Shown here: in pieces, positions 53,942 to 64,000 of the stretch
Layout: every line of letters starts with the position of its first letter
Position numbering within the stretch: position 1 is the first letter of the stretch
NCBI GenBank assembly: GCA_002307375.1
Contig: NTJI01000002.1
Coordinates: 496,001 to 560,000, forward strand
Direction of reading: 5' to 3'
DNA length: 64,000 bases
Origin: Lysobacteraceae bacterium NML93-0399
Lineage (GTDB): Bacteria; Pseudomonadota; Gammaproteobacteria; Xanthomonadales; Xanthomonadaceae
Position numbers and translations under genes: made by a program
The notes under the pieces: model-generated
Database searches by the model: none
Told to the model about the DNA's origin: nothing
What the model saw: the letters and a program-made list of their open reading frames with translations, nothing else

Positions 53942-55036
53942 TCAGCGCAGGTGGAACACGGGCGTGACGCCCTCGAGATTGCCGTCCGCTTCGACCAGGA
54001 CGTTCTCGTCGGCCATGCGGCGGAAGCCGCTCAGGCCGGTCAGCAGGTCCAGTTGCACTTCCAGGCCCTTCGGGGTCGCCCGTACCGGGCGGATGCCGCG
54101 CACCACCGACATGCGCTGCAGCTGCGCAGACAGGCGGATGTAGTCGGCGCCGCTGTTGATGCCGGAGAACACGATGTTCTGGGTCGACGGCTCGCCTGCC
54201 GGGCTGGTCCGCGCATAGCGCTTGACCAGCGCATCGGCAGCACCGTCGGCGCCGCTGGCGAGCGTGCGGCGTGCGTCCTCGCCGGTCTCGCTCCAGCGCG
54301 CGAGCACGCGGCCGTCGTCGACGAAGATCCAGTCGGCCTTCCAGCCGGCGCCGTCGCGGTAGAGCTTGCCGATCAGCTGCATCGGCGGGTTGTAGCGGGC
54401 CGAGATGCGGGCGATTGACGCAGTGTCACCGCGCCAGATCGCGCCGACTGCGGCCTGCTCGGCGGCGTTGCCGGTCGGCAGACCCAGGCGGTAGCCGCGT
54501 TCGACCGCGCGATCGAGCGTGGGACGGGCGACATTGTTGTGCTGCAGGGCCACCAGGCGCGGACCGGAACCGTCGTCGATCGCCAGCCACATCACGGGCT
54601 TGGGACGCGGGTCGGGCCATACCGGCAGACCGAGCGCACCGGCGACGGCGTCGACATCGTCCTGGCGGAAGCGCACCACGAGCTTGGTGGTGAAGGTCGG
54701 CGAACCGCGTGAGGACACGCCCTCGTCCTGGCGGTAGTCGTAGCCCTCGACGTACTGGCCGGCGCGGCGCAGCTCCTGCGACACACCCGGACGCTGGGCG
54801 GCATTGCGGTCGCCCGACAGCTTGCCCAGCACCTGCGCCAGCGCGCGGGCAAAGCCCGCTTCACGCTCGGCCTCGCTCTGGCTGCGCACGGTGATCTCGG
54901 CGGCATACATACCCGCAGCCTCGGCGCGATCGCCTTCGACGCGCTGCGCGAACGCCGCGCCGGAGACGGCCATCAGCCCCAGCAATGCGGCCAGCAGCCA
55001 CGTCGACATTCCCAACAAGCGCGTCTGGCGGTGCAT
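53942..55036 (-). CDS. DUF2066 exported protein
   Basis: A 364-residue protein with a signal peptide (STWLLAALLGLMAVSGAAFA). The mature N terminus YAAEITVRSQSEAEREAGFA...LAQVLGKLSGDRNA is the DUF2066 signature, followed by PTFTTKLVVRFRQDDVDAVA and an extended C-terminal region. Function unknown. The start MHRQTR was chosen for its signal peptide; the longer frame to 55411 runs antisense to purM. It is 34 bases upstream of the permease gene, and divergent from purM. Confidence 0.8.
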   Translation of the reverse strand: MHRQTRLLGMSTWLLAALLGLMAVSGAAFAQRVEGDRAEAAGMYAAEITVRSQSEAEREAGFARALAQVLGKLSGDRNAAQRPGVSQELRRAGQYVEGYDYRQDEGVSSRGSPTFTTKLVVRFRQDDVDAVAGALGLPVWPDPRPKPVMWLAIDDGSGPRLVALQHNNVARPTLDRAVERGYRLGLPTGNAAEQAAVGAIWRGDTASIARISARYNPPMQLIGKLYRDGAGWKADWIFVDDGRVLARWSETGEDARRTLASGADGAADALVKRYARTSPAGEPSTQNIVFSGINSGADYIRLSAQLQRMSVVRGIRPVRATPKGLEVQLDLLTGLSGFRRMADENVLVEADGNLEGVTPVFHLR

Positions 55037-55135
55037 CCGGTGAGTCCTGGATCGGGGCGGCAACGAGGCGCGATGGTGCCACAAACGACGTGGCCGTTCC
55101 GCCGCGACGCGCACGACTGCGGGCCGGACGGCTGC

Positions 55136-55141
55136 TAAAAT
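55136..55141 (+). promoter_or_regulatory. -10-like element upstream of purM
   Basis: TAAAAT in the sequence CTGCTAAAATCGCC, 30 bases before the purM GTG, in an otherwise very GC-rich stretch. No good -35 is visible. A likely but unproven purM promoter. Confidence 0.35.
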
Positions 55142-55171
55142 CGCCGGTCTTCCCGCCTTGCGAAGGCCACC

Positions 55172-56215
55172 GTGACCGCTCCCACTCCCCTGACCTACCG
55201 CGATGCAGGCGTCGACATCGACGCGGGCAACGAACTCGTCGAACGCATCAAGCCGCTGGTCAAGCGCAGCTTCCGGCCCGAGGTGATGGGCGGGCTGGGC
55301 GGCTTCGGCGCACTGTTCGACCTGTCGGGCAAGTACCGCGAGCCGGTGCTGGTTTCGGGCACCGACGGCGTGGGCACCAAGCTCAAGCTGGCCCAGCAGC
55401 TGGGCCGCCACGACACGATCGGCATCGACCTGGTCGCGATGTGCGTCAACGACGTGCTGGTGCAGGGCGCCGAACCGCTGTTCTTTCTCGACTACTTCGC
55501 CACCGGCAAGCTCGACCTCGACACCACGGCCGCGGTCATCGGCGGCATCGCGCGCGGCTGCGAGCTATCGGGCTGCGCACTGATCGGCGGCGAAACCGCC
55601 GAGATGCCCGACATGTACGCGATCGGCGAATACGACCTGGCCGGGTTCACCGTCGGTGCGGTCGAGAAATCCGAGCTGCGCGACGGCAGCAAGGTGCAGG
55701 CCGGCGACGTGCTGATCGGCATCGCGTCGAGCGGCCCGCATTCGAACGGTTACTCGCTGATCCGCCGCATCTTCGATCGCGCCGGGCGCCCGACCGATGT
55801 CGAGGTCGGCGGCGTGAACCTGATCGATGCGCTGATGGCGCCGACCACGCTCTACGTCAAGCCGGTGCTGGAGCTGCTGCGCGGCGAACTCGGCCCGCAG
55901 CTGCACGCAATGGCGCACGTCACCGGCGGCGGCCTGACCGAGAACATCATCCGCGTGATTCCCGAAGGTCTCGGCCTCACGATCGACGCGCAGGCCTGGC
56001 CGCAGCCGCCGGTATTCGAATGGCTGCAGCGCGAAGGCGCGGTGGCCGACCACGAGATGTGGCGCACCTTCAACTGCGGCATCGGCTTCGTGCTGGTCGT
56101 ACCGGCCGACAGCGTCGCCGCATTCGGCGGCGCGCTCGAGGGTCTGGGCCTGGCGCACTGGACGATCGGCGAAGTCGTGGGCGCCGGCGAAGTCGACCGT
56201 GTCCGCATCGCTTGA
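55172..56215 (+). CDS. purM: Phosphoribosylformylglycinamidine cyclo-ligase
   Basis: A 347-residue ATP-dependent enzyme closing the imidazole ring in purine synthesis (AIR synthase). Family motifs are [80 protein letters not shown] and HSNGYSLIR. The start is GTG, with GCGAAGG upstream. It begins a purM - membrane protein - purN operon, overlapping the next gene by 17 bases. Confidence 0.96.
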   Translation: MTAPTPLTYRDAGVDIDAGNELVERIKPLVKRSFRPEVMGGLGGFGALFDLSGKYREPVLVSGTDGVGTKLKLAQQLGRHDTIGIDLVAMCVNDVLVQGAEPLFFLDYFATGKLDLDTTAAVIGGIARGCELSGCALIGGETAEMPDMYAIGEYDLAGFTVGAVEKSELRDGSKVQAGDVLIGIASSGPHSNGYSLIRRIFDRAGRPTDVEVGGVNLIDALMAPTTLYVKPVLELLRGELGPQLHAMAHVTGGGLTENIIRVIPEGLGLTIDAQAWPQPPVFEWLQREGAVADHEMWRTFNCGIGFVLVVPADSVAAFGGALEGLGLAHWTIGEVVGAGEVDRVRIA

Positions 56216-56618
56216 GGACGCGCTCGTCGCCGCGCGCGACGACGAGCATCTGCGCCTGCTCGCGATCTTCCATTACGTGCTGGCCGCGTTCACGGCGCTG
56301 TTCGCGCTCCTGCCAACGCTGCACCTGCTGATGGGCATCGGCATGCTGAGCGGTCACCTGTCGCCCGGCGATTCGGATGCGCGCTTCGTTGGCGGGATTC
56401 TGGTCGGCATTGCCTTGGTGTTCATCCTCGGCGGGCTCGGCATGGCGGCGCTGCTCGCCTGGACGGGGCGCAACCTGTCGAAGCGGCGGCACCACCTGGC
56501 CTGCCTGATTGTCGCCGGCCTGTGCTGTGCGATCGCGCCGTTCGGCACGGTGCTGGGCGTGTGCTCGCTGATTGTCCTGCTGCGGCCGGCCGTGAAAGCC
56601 CGTTTCGCGACGGCCTGA
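56199..56618 (+). CDS. Small four-helix membrane protein between purM and purN
   Basis: A 139-residue integral membrane protein with about four hydrophobic helices ([40 protein letters not shown], and AALLAWTG / [19 protein letters not shown]) after an acidic N terminus. I do not recognise the family. It starts with GTG inside the last codons of purM (17-base overlap) and its stop touches purN, so it is translationally tied to purine synthesis genes without an obvious functional link. Confidence 0.7.
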   Translation: MSASLEDALVAARDDEHLRLLAIFHYVLAAFTALFALLPTLHLLMGIGMLSGHLSPGDSDARFVGGILVGIALVFILGGLGMAALLAWTGRNLSKRRHHLACLIVAGLCCAIAPFGTVLGVCSLIVLLRPAVKARFATA

Positions 56619-56619
56619 C

Positions 56620-57276
56620 ATGACGTTGCGTCTTGCGGTCCTCGCCTCCGGCCGCGGCAGCAACCTGCAGGCGATTCTCGACGCGATCAGCGCGGGTACG
56701 CTCGATGCGGATGTGGTCGGCGTGTGGTCGGACCGCAGCGACGCGCAGGCGCTCGTGCGCGCCCGCGATGCCGGCATTCCCACGCGTGCGGTCCGCCCGC
56801 GCGACTTCGCGGACCGCGCCGCGCACGACTTCGCCCTGTTCGACGCCATCGACGCGGCCAAGCCCGACGTGATCGTCTGCGCCGGCTACATGCGCCTGAT
56901 CGGCGCAGCCGTGCTCGAAACGCGTGCCGGGCGACTGGTGAACATCCATCCTTCGCTGCTGCCGGCGTTCAAGGGCCTGCACACGCACCAGCGTGCGATC
57001 GACGCCGGCGTCGCCGAGCACGGCTGCAGCGTGCATTACGTCACCGCCGAGCTCGACGGCGGCCCGGTGATCGCGCAGGCGCGCGTGCCGGTGCTGGCCG
57101 GAGACGATGCATCGACGCTTGCTGGGCGCGTGCTCGCGCGCGAACATCCGTTGCTGCTCGAAACCCTGCGCCGGCTCGCCTCGGGGCGGGTGCGCTGGGA
57201 TGAAGAAGGCGTTCATGCGGACGGTCGTCTGATGGCCGCCCCGCTTCAGCTGACAGCCACCGATCGCTTCGCATGA
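56620..57276 (+). CDS. purN: Phosphoribosylglycinamide formyltransferase
   Basis: A 218-residue enzyme transferring a formyl group from 10-formyl-tetrahydrofolate to GAR in purine synthesis. ASGRGSNLQAILDAI (phosphate loop) is at the N terminus, then VCAGYMRLIG, the catalytic NIHPSLLPAFKGLHTHQRAI with Asn/His, and VHYVTAELDGGPVIAQ with the catalytic Asp. It starts directly after the preceding small membrane gene; a DUF3108 gene follows 10 bases later. Confidence 0.95.
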   Translation: MTLRLAVLASGRGSNLQAILDAISAGTLDADVVGVWSDRSDAQALVRARDAGIPTRAVRPRDFADRAAHDFALFDAIDAAKPDVIVCAGYMRLIGAAVLETRAGRLVNIHPSLLPAFKGLHTHQRAIDAGVAEHGCSVHYVTAELDGGPVIAQARVPVLAGDDASTLAGRVLAREHPLLLETLRRLASGRVRWDEEGVHADGRLMAAPLQLTATDRFA

Positions 57277-57286
57277 TGGCGGCCCT

Positions 57287-58006
57287 ATGCGCCTGCTCAC
57301 CCTGATTGCAGTCCTCCTGGTCCCCGCCGCCTGGCAGGCGCCCGCGCGCGCAGCCGAACTCGAGCCGTTCGTGGCGACCTACGACGCCTGGTACGAGGGC
57401 AAGCAGGCCGGCACGGCGACGATGCGCCTGCAGCCGCAGGGCGCGCAGTGGCAGGTGGATCTGGGCATCCGCGGCAACCGCGGCTTTGCCGGCATCCTCG
57501 GCCTGAACATCGAACAGGACACGGTGTTCGACGTCGTCGGTGACACGTATCGCCCCTTGCGACAGAGCACGACGCGCAAGGCGGCGGTGTTCTTCAACCG
57601 CAAGGTCGAGGGTGTCTACGACTGGAATGCCGGCACCGCGCGCTGGACCGGCGACATCAGCAAGCGCCGCCGCGACCCGGTGCCGCTTCAGGCCGGCGAC
57701 ATGAGCGCACTGCTGATCAACCTGGCAGTGATGCGCGATGCCGCGCCGGATGCCGCTCTGCAGTACCGCTTCGTCGACGGTGGACGCGTGCGCGATCACG
57801 CCTACCAGGCGGCCTCGGAACCCGAACTGGTGCAGGTCGGCGAGATCAGCTACTCGGCCCTGCGCGTTTCACGGACCAATGGTGGCAACGACGAGATGAT
57901 CATCTGGGTCGCGGACGGTGTTCCCACGCCCGTGCGCATCCTGCAACGCGAAAACGGCGAGGACGCAGTGGACCTGCGCCTGGTCGAATACCAAGGAGTT
58001 CCATGA
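57287..58006 (+). CDS. DUF3108 exported protein (copy 1)
   Basis: A 239-residue protein with a signal peptide (LTLIAVLLVPAAWQAPARA). The mature part starts LEPFVATYDAWYEGKQAGTA, a DUF3108 hallmark, and continues as a predicted beta barrel-like periplasmic fold (LNIEQDTVFDVVGDTYRPLR, QAGDMSALLINLAVM). Function unknown. It overlaps the second DUF3108 gene by 4 bases and shares its domain layout. Confidence 0.82.
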   Translation: MRLLTLIAVLLVPAAWQAPARAAELEPFVATYDAWYEGKQAGTATMRLQPQGAQWQVDLGIRGNRGFAGILGLNIEQDTVFDVVGDTYRPLRQSTTRKAAVFFNRKVEGVYDWNAGTARWTGDISKRRRDPVPLQAGDMSALLINLAVMRDAAPDAALQYRFVDGGRVRDHAYQAASEPELVQVGEISYSALRVSRTNGGNDEMIIWVADGVPTPVRILQRENGEDAVDLRLVEYQGVP

Positions 58007-58722
58007 TGAAGACCCGTTTCTCCATGCCCCGCATGTTTGCCACCGCCGGCGCCGCTCTGCTCGCGGTTGCCGCCTTGCCGGCGCTCGCGCTCGAGCCCTT
58101 CAGTGCGACCTACCAGGCCAACTACATGGGCCTGCGCGCACAGGCCAACATGCAGCTGGCCCAGGAAAGCGGCAATCGCTGGAAGTACGGGCTGGAAGTT
58201 GCCGGCGCCGGCGCGCGCCTGGAGCAGAACACCGTCTTCGAGGCCAATGGCGAGCAGTGGCGCCCGGTGTCGAGCAGCGATTCGCAGCGCGGAGAATCGG
58301 GCATCGCGGCGATGCTGATGAAGAACCGCGAGCTCAACACGACCTACGACTGGAACAGCGGCGAGGCGCGTTTCTCCGGCGATGTCCGCGACGGCCAGAG
58401 TGGCCCGGTCACACTGCAGGCCGGCGACCTGGACGGCATGCTGATGAATCTTGTGCTGGTGCGCGACGTGCAGGCGGGCAAGTCGCCGCTGCGTTATCGC
58501 CTCGTCGAGGACGGCCGTGCCAAGCGTCAGGTGTTCGAGCGCCAGGGCACCGAGCAGGTGACCGTGGGCGGGCAGACGATGGAAGCCACCAAGGTCGTGC
58601 GCACCGACGGCCGCCGCCAGATCGTCGCATGGATCGTCGACGACCTTCCGGTCCCCGCGCGCCTGCTGCAGCGCCGCGACGGCAAGGACCACATCGACAT
58701 GCGGTTGCAGTCGGTGAACTGA
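58003..58722 (+). CDS. DUF3108 exported protein (copy 2)
   Basis: A 239-residue paralogue of the preceding gene: signal peptide (FATAGAALLAVAALPALA), then LEPFSATYQANYMGLRAQAN, LEQNTVFEANGEQWRPVSSS, TLQAGDLDGMLMNLVLV and ARLLQRRDGKDHIDMRLQ. Sequence identity to copy 1 is moderate but the block order is the same, indicating an old tandem duplication. Last gene of the purM operon; a strong terminator follows 31 bases later. Confidence 0.82.
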   Translation: MMKTRFSMPRMFATAGAALLAVAALPALALEPFSATYQANYMGLRAQANMQLAQESGNRWKYGLEVAGAGARLEQNTVFEANGEQWRPVSSSDSQRGESGIAAMLMKNRELNTTYDWNSGEARFSGDVRDGQSGPVTLQAGDLDGMLMNLVLVRDVQAGKSPLRYRLVEDGRAKRQVFERQGTEQVTVGGQTMEATKVVRTDGRRQIVAWIVDDLPVPARLLQRRDGKDHIDMRLQSVN

Positions 58723-58753
58723 TCCATCGGCGAAGTCGATGCACAAGGGAAAG

Positions 58754-58776
58754 GCCCCGCATTGCGGGGCTTTTTT
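58754..58776 (+). terminator. Rho-independent terminator of the purM-DUF3108 operon
   Basis: GCCCCGC-ATT-GCGGGGC followed by six T residues on the plus strand. Classical intrinsic terminator. Confidence 0.92.
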
Positions 58777-58848
58777 AGATGCATTGCCGGACGCGGCCGG
58801 GCTCGTCAGGACGACGCACGCGGCGTCGGAACGTGCGTCGGGCGTGCC

Positions 58849-59145
58849 TTACGGCGCGGCCTCGGTCCGGCATTCGACCCGGATCGACTCGCCCGAGCCG
58901 CGCCGGCGGTAGTCGACGCAGCTGCGGTTGCCGTCCCGGGTGCGCACCGCGCGCACGGTGAAGAAGCCCTGCAGGATTTCGGTGCGGGTCAGTTCGCCGT
59001 CGTCATTCCAGTCCATCTCGCGGAACTCCATGCCGCTGAGCGCGGCCGCGCCGGTGTAACGCATCCAGCCCAGCGCGAGCAGCACCAGCGCCAGGGTCAC
59101 GAACAGCGCAATGCGCCGGTTGGAGAGTCGGCCGCGGAACGCCAT
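58849..59145 (-). CDS. Small membrane-anchored EF-hand protein downstream of murA
   Basis: A 98-residue protein with a basic N terminus, one membrane helix (about residues 11-28, IALFVTLALVLLALGWM) and an outside domain with a single EF-hand-type loop DWNDDGELTRTE (about residues 45-56), matching D-x-N-x-D-G-x-x-T-x-x-E, followed by cysteine-containing VDYRRRG...VECRTE. Calcium binding is likely but a lone EF-hand normally pairs with a second one. Starts 1 base after the murA stop, so it is in the murA operon. Confidence 0.7.
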   Translation of the reverse strand: MAFRGRLSNRRIALFVTLALVLLALGWMRYTGAAALSGMEFREMDWNDDGELTRTEILQGFFTVRAVRTRDGNRSCVDYRRRGSGESIRVECRTEAAP

Positions 59146-59146
59146 G

Positions 59147-60790
<1,644 letters not shown>

Positions 60791-60806
60791 CTAACGGAAA
60801 AGCCCT

Positions 60807-61817
60807 GTGCCGGATATGCACGCGACCGCCTCCAACCCCCTCGCCACGCCGCCCGGTTTCGCCGAAAGCGGCCGTCGCGTGTTCGAAGTGGAGGCCCAGG
60901 CGCTGCAGGCGGTTGCCGCGCGTCTGGATGGCGATTTCTCCGCCGCCTGCGCGCGCATGCTCGAGTGCCGGGGGCGCGTTGTGTGCACCGGCATGGGCAA
61001 GTCCGGACATGTGGCCCGCAAGATCGCCGCCACCCTCGCCTCCACCGGCACGCCGGCGTTCTACGTGCATCCGGGCGAGGCCGGCCATGGCGATCTGGGC
61101 ATGATCACCGATGCCGATGTAGTGCTGGCGCTGTCGTACTCGGGCGAGTCGGACGAGATCCTGATGCTGCTGCCGGTGCTCAAGCGTCAGGGCAATCCGC
61201 TGATCGCGATGACCGGCCGCGCGACGTCGACGATGGCCGCGGCGGCCGACATCCATCTCGACATCAGCGTACCCGCCGAGGCCTGCCCACTGGCCCTGGC
61301 GCCGACGTCGAGCACCACCGCATCCCTGGCGATGGGCGATGCGCTGGCGGTCGCCCTGCTCGAGGCGCGCGGCTTCACCGCCGACGATTTTGCGCGTTCG
61401 CACCCGGCCGGCGCGCTCGGCCGTCGGCTGCTGCTGCACATCCGCGACGTCATGCATGGCGGCCAGGAGATCCCTGCGGTAGCGGCGGATGCGTCGCTGG
61501 CCGATGCGCTGCTGGAGATGAGCCGCAAGCGCCTGGGCATGACCGTGGTCGTCGATGGCGAGCAGCGGCTGATCGGCCTGTACACCGACGGCGACTTGCG
61601 CCGGACGCTGACCGATCCGGCCATCGACGTGCGCAATGCGCGCATCGCCGACGTCATGACACGTGACCCGATCGCGATTCCCGCCGACGCCCTGGCCGTC
61701 GAGGCCGCGCGCCTGATGGAGACACGCAAGATCACCATGCTGCCGGTCATCGACGAGGCGCGACGCGTCGTCGGCGCGCTGAACGTCCAGGACCTCTTGC
61801 GCGCCCGCGTGGTCTGA
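60807..61817 (+). CDS. kdsD: D-arabinose-5-phosphate isomerase
   Basis: A 336-residue KpsF/GutQ-type enzyme converting ribulose 5-phosphate to arabinose 5-phosphate for KDO synthesis. It has an SIS domain with VCTGMGKSGHVARKIAATLA, LALSYSGESDEILMLLPVLK and LALAPTSSTTASLAMGDALA, then two CBS domains (IRDVMHGGQEIPAVAADASL, VMTRDPIAIPADALAVEAAR). GTG start as the most upstream credible codon; ATG at 60816 is an alternative. Begins the KDO/LPS-export operon. Confidence 0.94.
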   Translation: MPDMHATASNPLATPPGFAESGRRVFEVEAQALQAVAARLDGDFSAACARMLECRGRVVCTGMGKSGHVARKIAATLASTGTPAFYVHPGEAGHGDLGMITDADVVLALSYSGESDEILMLLPVLKRQGNPLIAMTGRATSTMAAAADIHLDISVPAEACPLALAPTSSTTASLAMGDALAVALLEARGFTADDFARSHPAGALGRRLLLHIRDVMHGGQEIPAVAADASLADALLEMSRKRLGMTVVVDGEQRLIGLYTDGDLRRTLTDPAIDVRNARIADVMTRDPIAIPADALAVEAARLMETRKITMLPVIDEARRVVGALNVQDLLRARVV

Positions 61818-61837
61818 AGCAGGCGCCCATTCATTCC

Positions 61838-62416
61838 ATGCCCGATACTTTCGCCCACATGCCGGCCTCCCCCCTACCCTTCGCCGACGTCCCCGACGCC
61901 GTCCACGCACGCGCCGCCCGTGTGCGCCTGGCCTGCTTCGATGTCGACGGCACCCTGACCGACGGCAGCCTGGTGTTCGACGCCGAAGGCCGCGAGCTCA
62001 AGACCTTCCATGTGCACGACGGTCAGGGCCTGGTGCTGCTGCGCAAGGTCGGCATCGCCGTCGCGCTGATCACCGCGCGCAAGGGCGGCATCGTCGAGCG
62101 CCGCGCCGCCGACCTCGGTGTCCAGGCGCACGTGCACGTCGCCGACAAGCGCGCCCAGGTACAAACGCTGTGCGGCACCCTTGGCATCGGTCTGGACGAA
62201 GTGGCGTTCATGGGCGACGACCTGGCCGACGTGGGCGCGATGCGCGCGGTCGGCTTTGCGGTGGCGCCGGCGGATGCGCACGCCTGCGCCGGCGACAGCG
62301 CGCACTGGCGCACGCGCGCCAGTGGCGGACGGGGTGCAGGCCGTGAACTGTGCGACCTGATCCTGCATGCGCAGGGGCGGCTGGCCGGCATCCATGCCGA
62401 CGGGCGGGTCTCGTGA
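61838..62416 (+). CDS. kdsC: KDO-8-phosphate phosphatase
   Basis: A 192-residue HAD-superfamily phosphatase producing KDO. Nucleophile Asp in ACFDVDGTLTDGSLVF, then LKTFHVHDGQGLVLL, ALITARKGGIVERRAADLG and the metal-binding FMGDDLADVGAM. An ATG seven codons later (61859) could also be the start; neither has a strong ribosome site. It is between kdsD and lptC; its stop overlaps lptC by four bases (GTGA). Confidence 0.93.
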   Translation: MPDTFAHMPASPLPFADVPDAVHARAARVRLACFDVDGTLTDGSLVFDAEGRELKTFHVHDGQGLVLLRKVGIAVALITARKGGIVERRAADLGVQAHVHVADKRAQVQTLCGTLGIGLDEVAFMGDDLADVGAMRAVGFAVAPADAHACAGDSAHWRTRASGGRGAGRELCDLILHAQGRLAGIHADGRVS

Positions 62417-62979
62417 ACTGGCGCGTGATCCTGACCGTCGTTCTGCTGGTCGGCGCCCTGGTCTCTGGCTGGTCGGCGTGGCGGCAGCAGGACAACATCG
62501 TCGCCACCGACCCTGCCGACGGCCGCACCGACTACCTGCTGCGTGATTTCGATATCGTCGCGCTCGACAGCGAAGGCCGTGAAGCCTTCTCGCTGCAGGC
62601 GCCCGAACTGCAGCAGACCCCCGGGGCGCGCACGCTCGAACTGGTGACGCCGCTGTTCCACATCCCCGAAACCGAGGGCGATGGCCGCTGGCAGGTGCGC
62701 GCGAGCACCGGCTGGGTGTCGGAGGACAACGAGGAAGTGCGCCTGCGCGGCGACGTCGTGGCCGACAGTCCGGAGGGCAGTCCCCGTCCGACGCGCATGC
62801 GTACCGACGCACTGAACGTATTCCCGCAACGCAACCAGGCCACGTCCGACGCCCTGGTCGATGTCGAACAGCCCGGCTCTACAATGCAGGGCACCGGCAT
62901 GCGTGCCGACCTCGATTCGGGACGGATCGAGCTTCTCTCGAAGGTGAGACTCCGCAATGAACCGACTGCCCGCCGCTAG
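62413..62979 (+). CDS. lptC: LPS export protein LptC
   Basis: A 188-residue bitopic inner-membrane protein passing lipopolysaccharide from the LptBFG transporter to LptA. One N-terminal helix (about 4-22, WRVILTVVLLVGALVSGWSA) precedes a periplasmic jelly roll (TDYLLRDFDIVALDSEGREA, FSLQAPELQQTPGARTLELV). Start GTG at 62413 overlaps the kdsC stop. Overlaps lptA by 23 bases. Confidence 0.92.
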   Translation: MNWRVILTVVLLVGALVSGWSAWRQQDNIVATDPADGRTDYLLRDFDIVALDSEGREAFSLQAPELQQTPGARTLELVTPLFHIPETEGDGRWQVRASTGWVSEDNEEVRLRGDVVADSPEGSPRPTRMRTDALNVFPQRNQATSDALVDVEQPGSTMQGTGMRADLDSGRIELLSKVRLRNEPTARR

Positions 62980-63504
62980 TCTGCTCCTCGCCGCCGCGCT
63001 CGTCGCGCCGCTGGGCGTGGCCGCGAAATCGTCCGATCGCAACCAGCCCATCGATGTGGAGGCCGGCAGCAGCGACTGCTCGGTCAGCAACGAGCAGCTG
63101 CCGTGCCTGCTGACGCAGGGGGTCACGATCACCCAGGGCACACTGGAGATCCAGGCCACACGTGCCGATCTGCGCCGTCGCGGCGGCGAGTTCCAGCGCG
63201 TGATCCTCAACGGTGGCCCGGTGCGGATGAAGCAGCAGATGGACGACGGCGGCTGGGTGGATGCGAGCGCGACACAGGCCGACTACACCATGCAGGACGA
63301 CACCGTCGTGCTGACCGGCAACGCGGTGGTCAACCAGCCCGGCCAGGGCAAGATCGAAGGCCAGCGCATCGTCTACAACATGTCCACCGGCCGGGTTCAG
63401 GGCGGCGGCGAAGGCCAGGGCCGCGTGCGCATGCAGTTCCAGCCGCGCAACCAGGGCCAGCAGCCCGCGCAGCCGCAGCGCCCGGCATCGCAGGGCGGCC
63501 GCTG

Positions 63505-63505
<1 letters not shown>
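62957..63505 (+). CDS. lptA: LPS transport periplasmic bridge protein LptA
   Basis: A 182-residue periplasmic protein forming the beta-jelly-roll bridge that carries lipopolysaccharide to the outer membrane. After a signal peptide ([20 protein letters not shown]) come [40 protein letters not shown] and the [20 protein letters not shown] strand repeat. The tail is glutamine/proline-rich ([20 protein letters not shown]). Two cysteines in the N-terminal strand could form a disulfide. Overlaps lptC and touches lptB. Confidence 0.92.

Positions 63506-64000
<495 letters not shown>

Overview
The window is high-GC gammaproteobacterial chromosome and reads as Xanthomonadaceae/Lysobacteraceae (Lysobacter-, Luteimonas- or Xanthomonas-like). 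The evidence is the Xanthomonas-type virB7-8-9-10-11-1-2-3-4-5-6 order, the pairing of a beta-propeller phytase with a TonB-dependent receptor, the GTAGGAGCGCGC-type palindromic repeats, the ibaG-murA / kdsD-kdsC-lptCAB layout and the frequent GTG/TTG starts. No rRNA, tRNA, CRISPR array, integrase or transposase was seen.

Layout. 1-6020 (minus): 5' end of pgk, a coupled DUF3999/DUF2339 membrane pair, and gapA with its terminator. 6236-6853: an OmpW porin behind a likely FNR/Anr box. 6862-20349: a complete type IV secretion system (virB1-B11 on the minus strand, virD4 on the plus strand) with three less-known partners: a low-GC DUF4189 protein at the distal end, a VirB7 with an apparent N0-like domain, and a membrane coiled-coil protein just before virD4. 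No relaxase is present, so this looks like the antibacterial X-T4SS rather than a conjugation system. 20398-29419: S1/P1 nuclease, ETHE1-like metallo-hydrolase, a molybdate locus (molybdopterin-fold protein plus modABC) with a ModE-like operator, flavin-reductase-like protein, short substrate-binding lipoprotein plus CDF transporter, acetyl-CoA hydrolase/transferase, BolA. 29491-31582: divergent Lrp regulator and class III aminotransferase with a palindromic site between them. 32575-40242: a phosphorus-acquisition cluster (phytase, two tandem metallophosphatases, exported pyrophosphatase) divergent from a large TonB-dependent receptor. 40361-42625: upp, then a MAPEG gene bracketed by two arrays of palindromic repeats, with a decayed duplicate of the MAPEG 3' end.

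42626-46568 (minus): rsmD, coaD, a lipoprotein, ferredoxin, gamma-glutamyltransferase. 46650-50591 (plus): ftsY, AsmA-like protein, mutY, yggX, tightly overlapping. 50567-55036: DUF6491-like lipoprotein, murU, hda, AI-2E family permease, DUF2066 protein. 55172-58722: purM, small membrane protein, purN, two tandem DUF3108 proteins, strong terminator. 58849-60654 (minus): ibaG, murA and a small membrane EF-hand protein. 60807-64000 (plus): kdsD, kdsC, lptC, lptA, lptB (cut by the window end), which makes KDO and exports lipopolysaccharide.

The strongest leads are the cargo and accessory genes of the secretion system, the duplicated repeat/MAPEG block, the phosphorus cluster, and three operator-like sites (ModE-like, FNR-like, Lrp-like) found by reading the intergenic DNA. 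Function calls come from motif recognition and gene context only; no database search was run.
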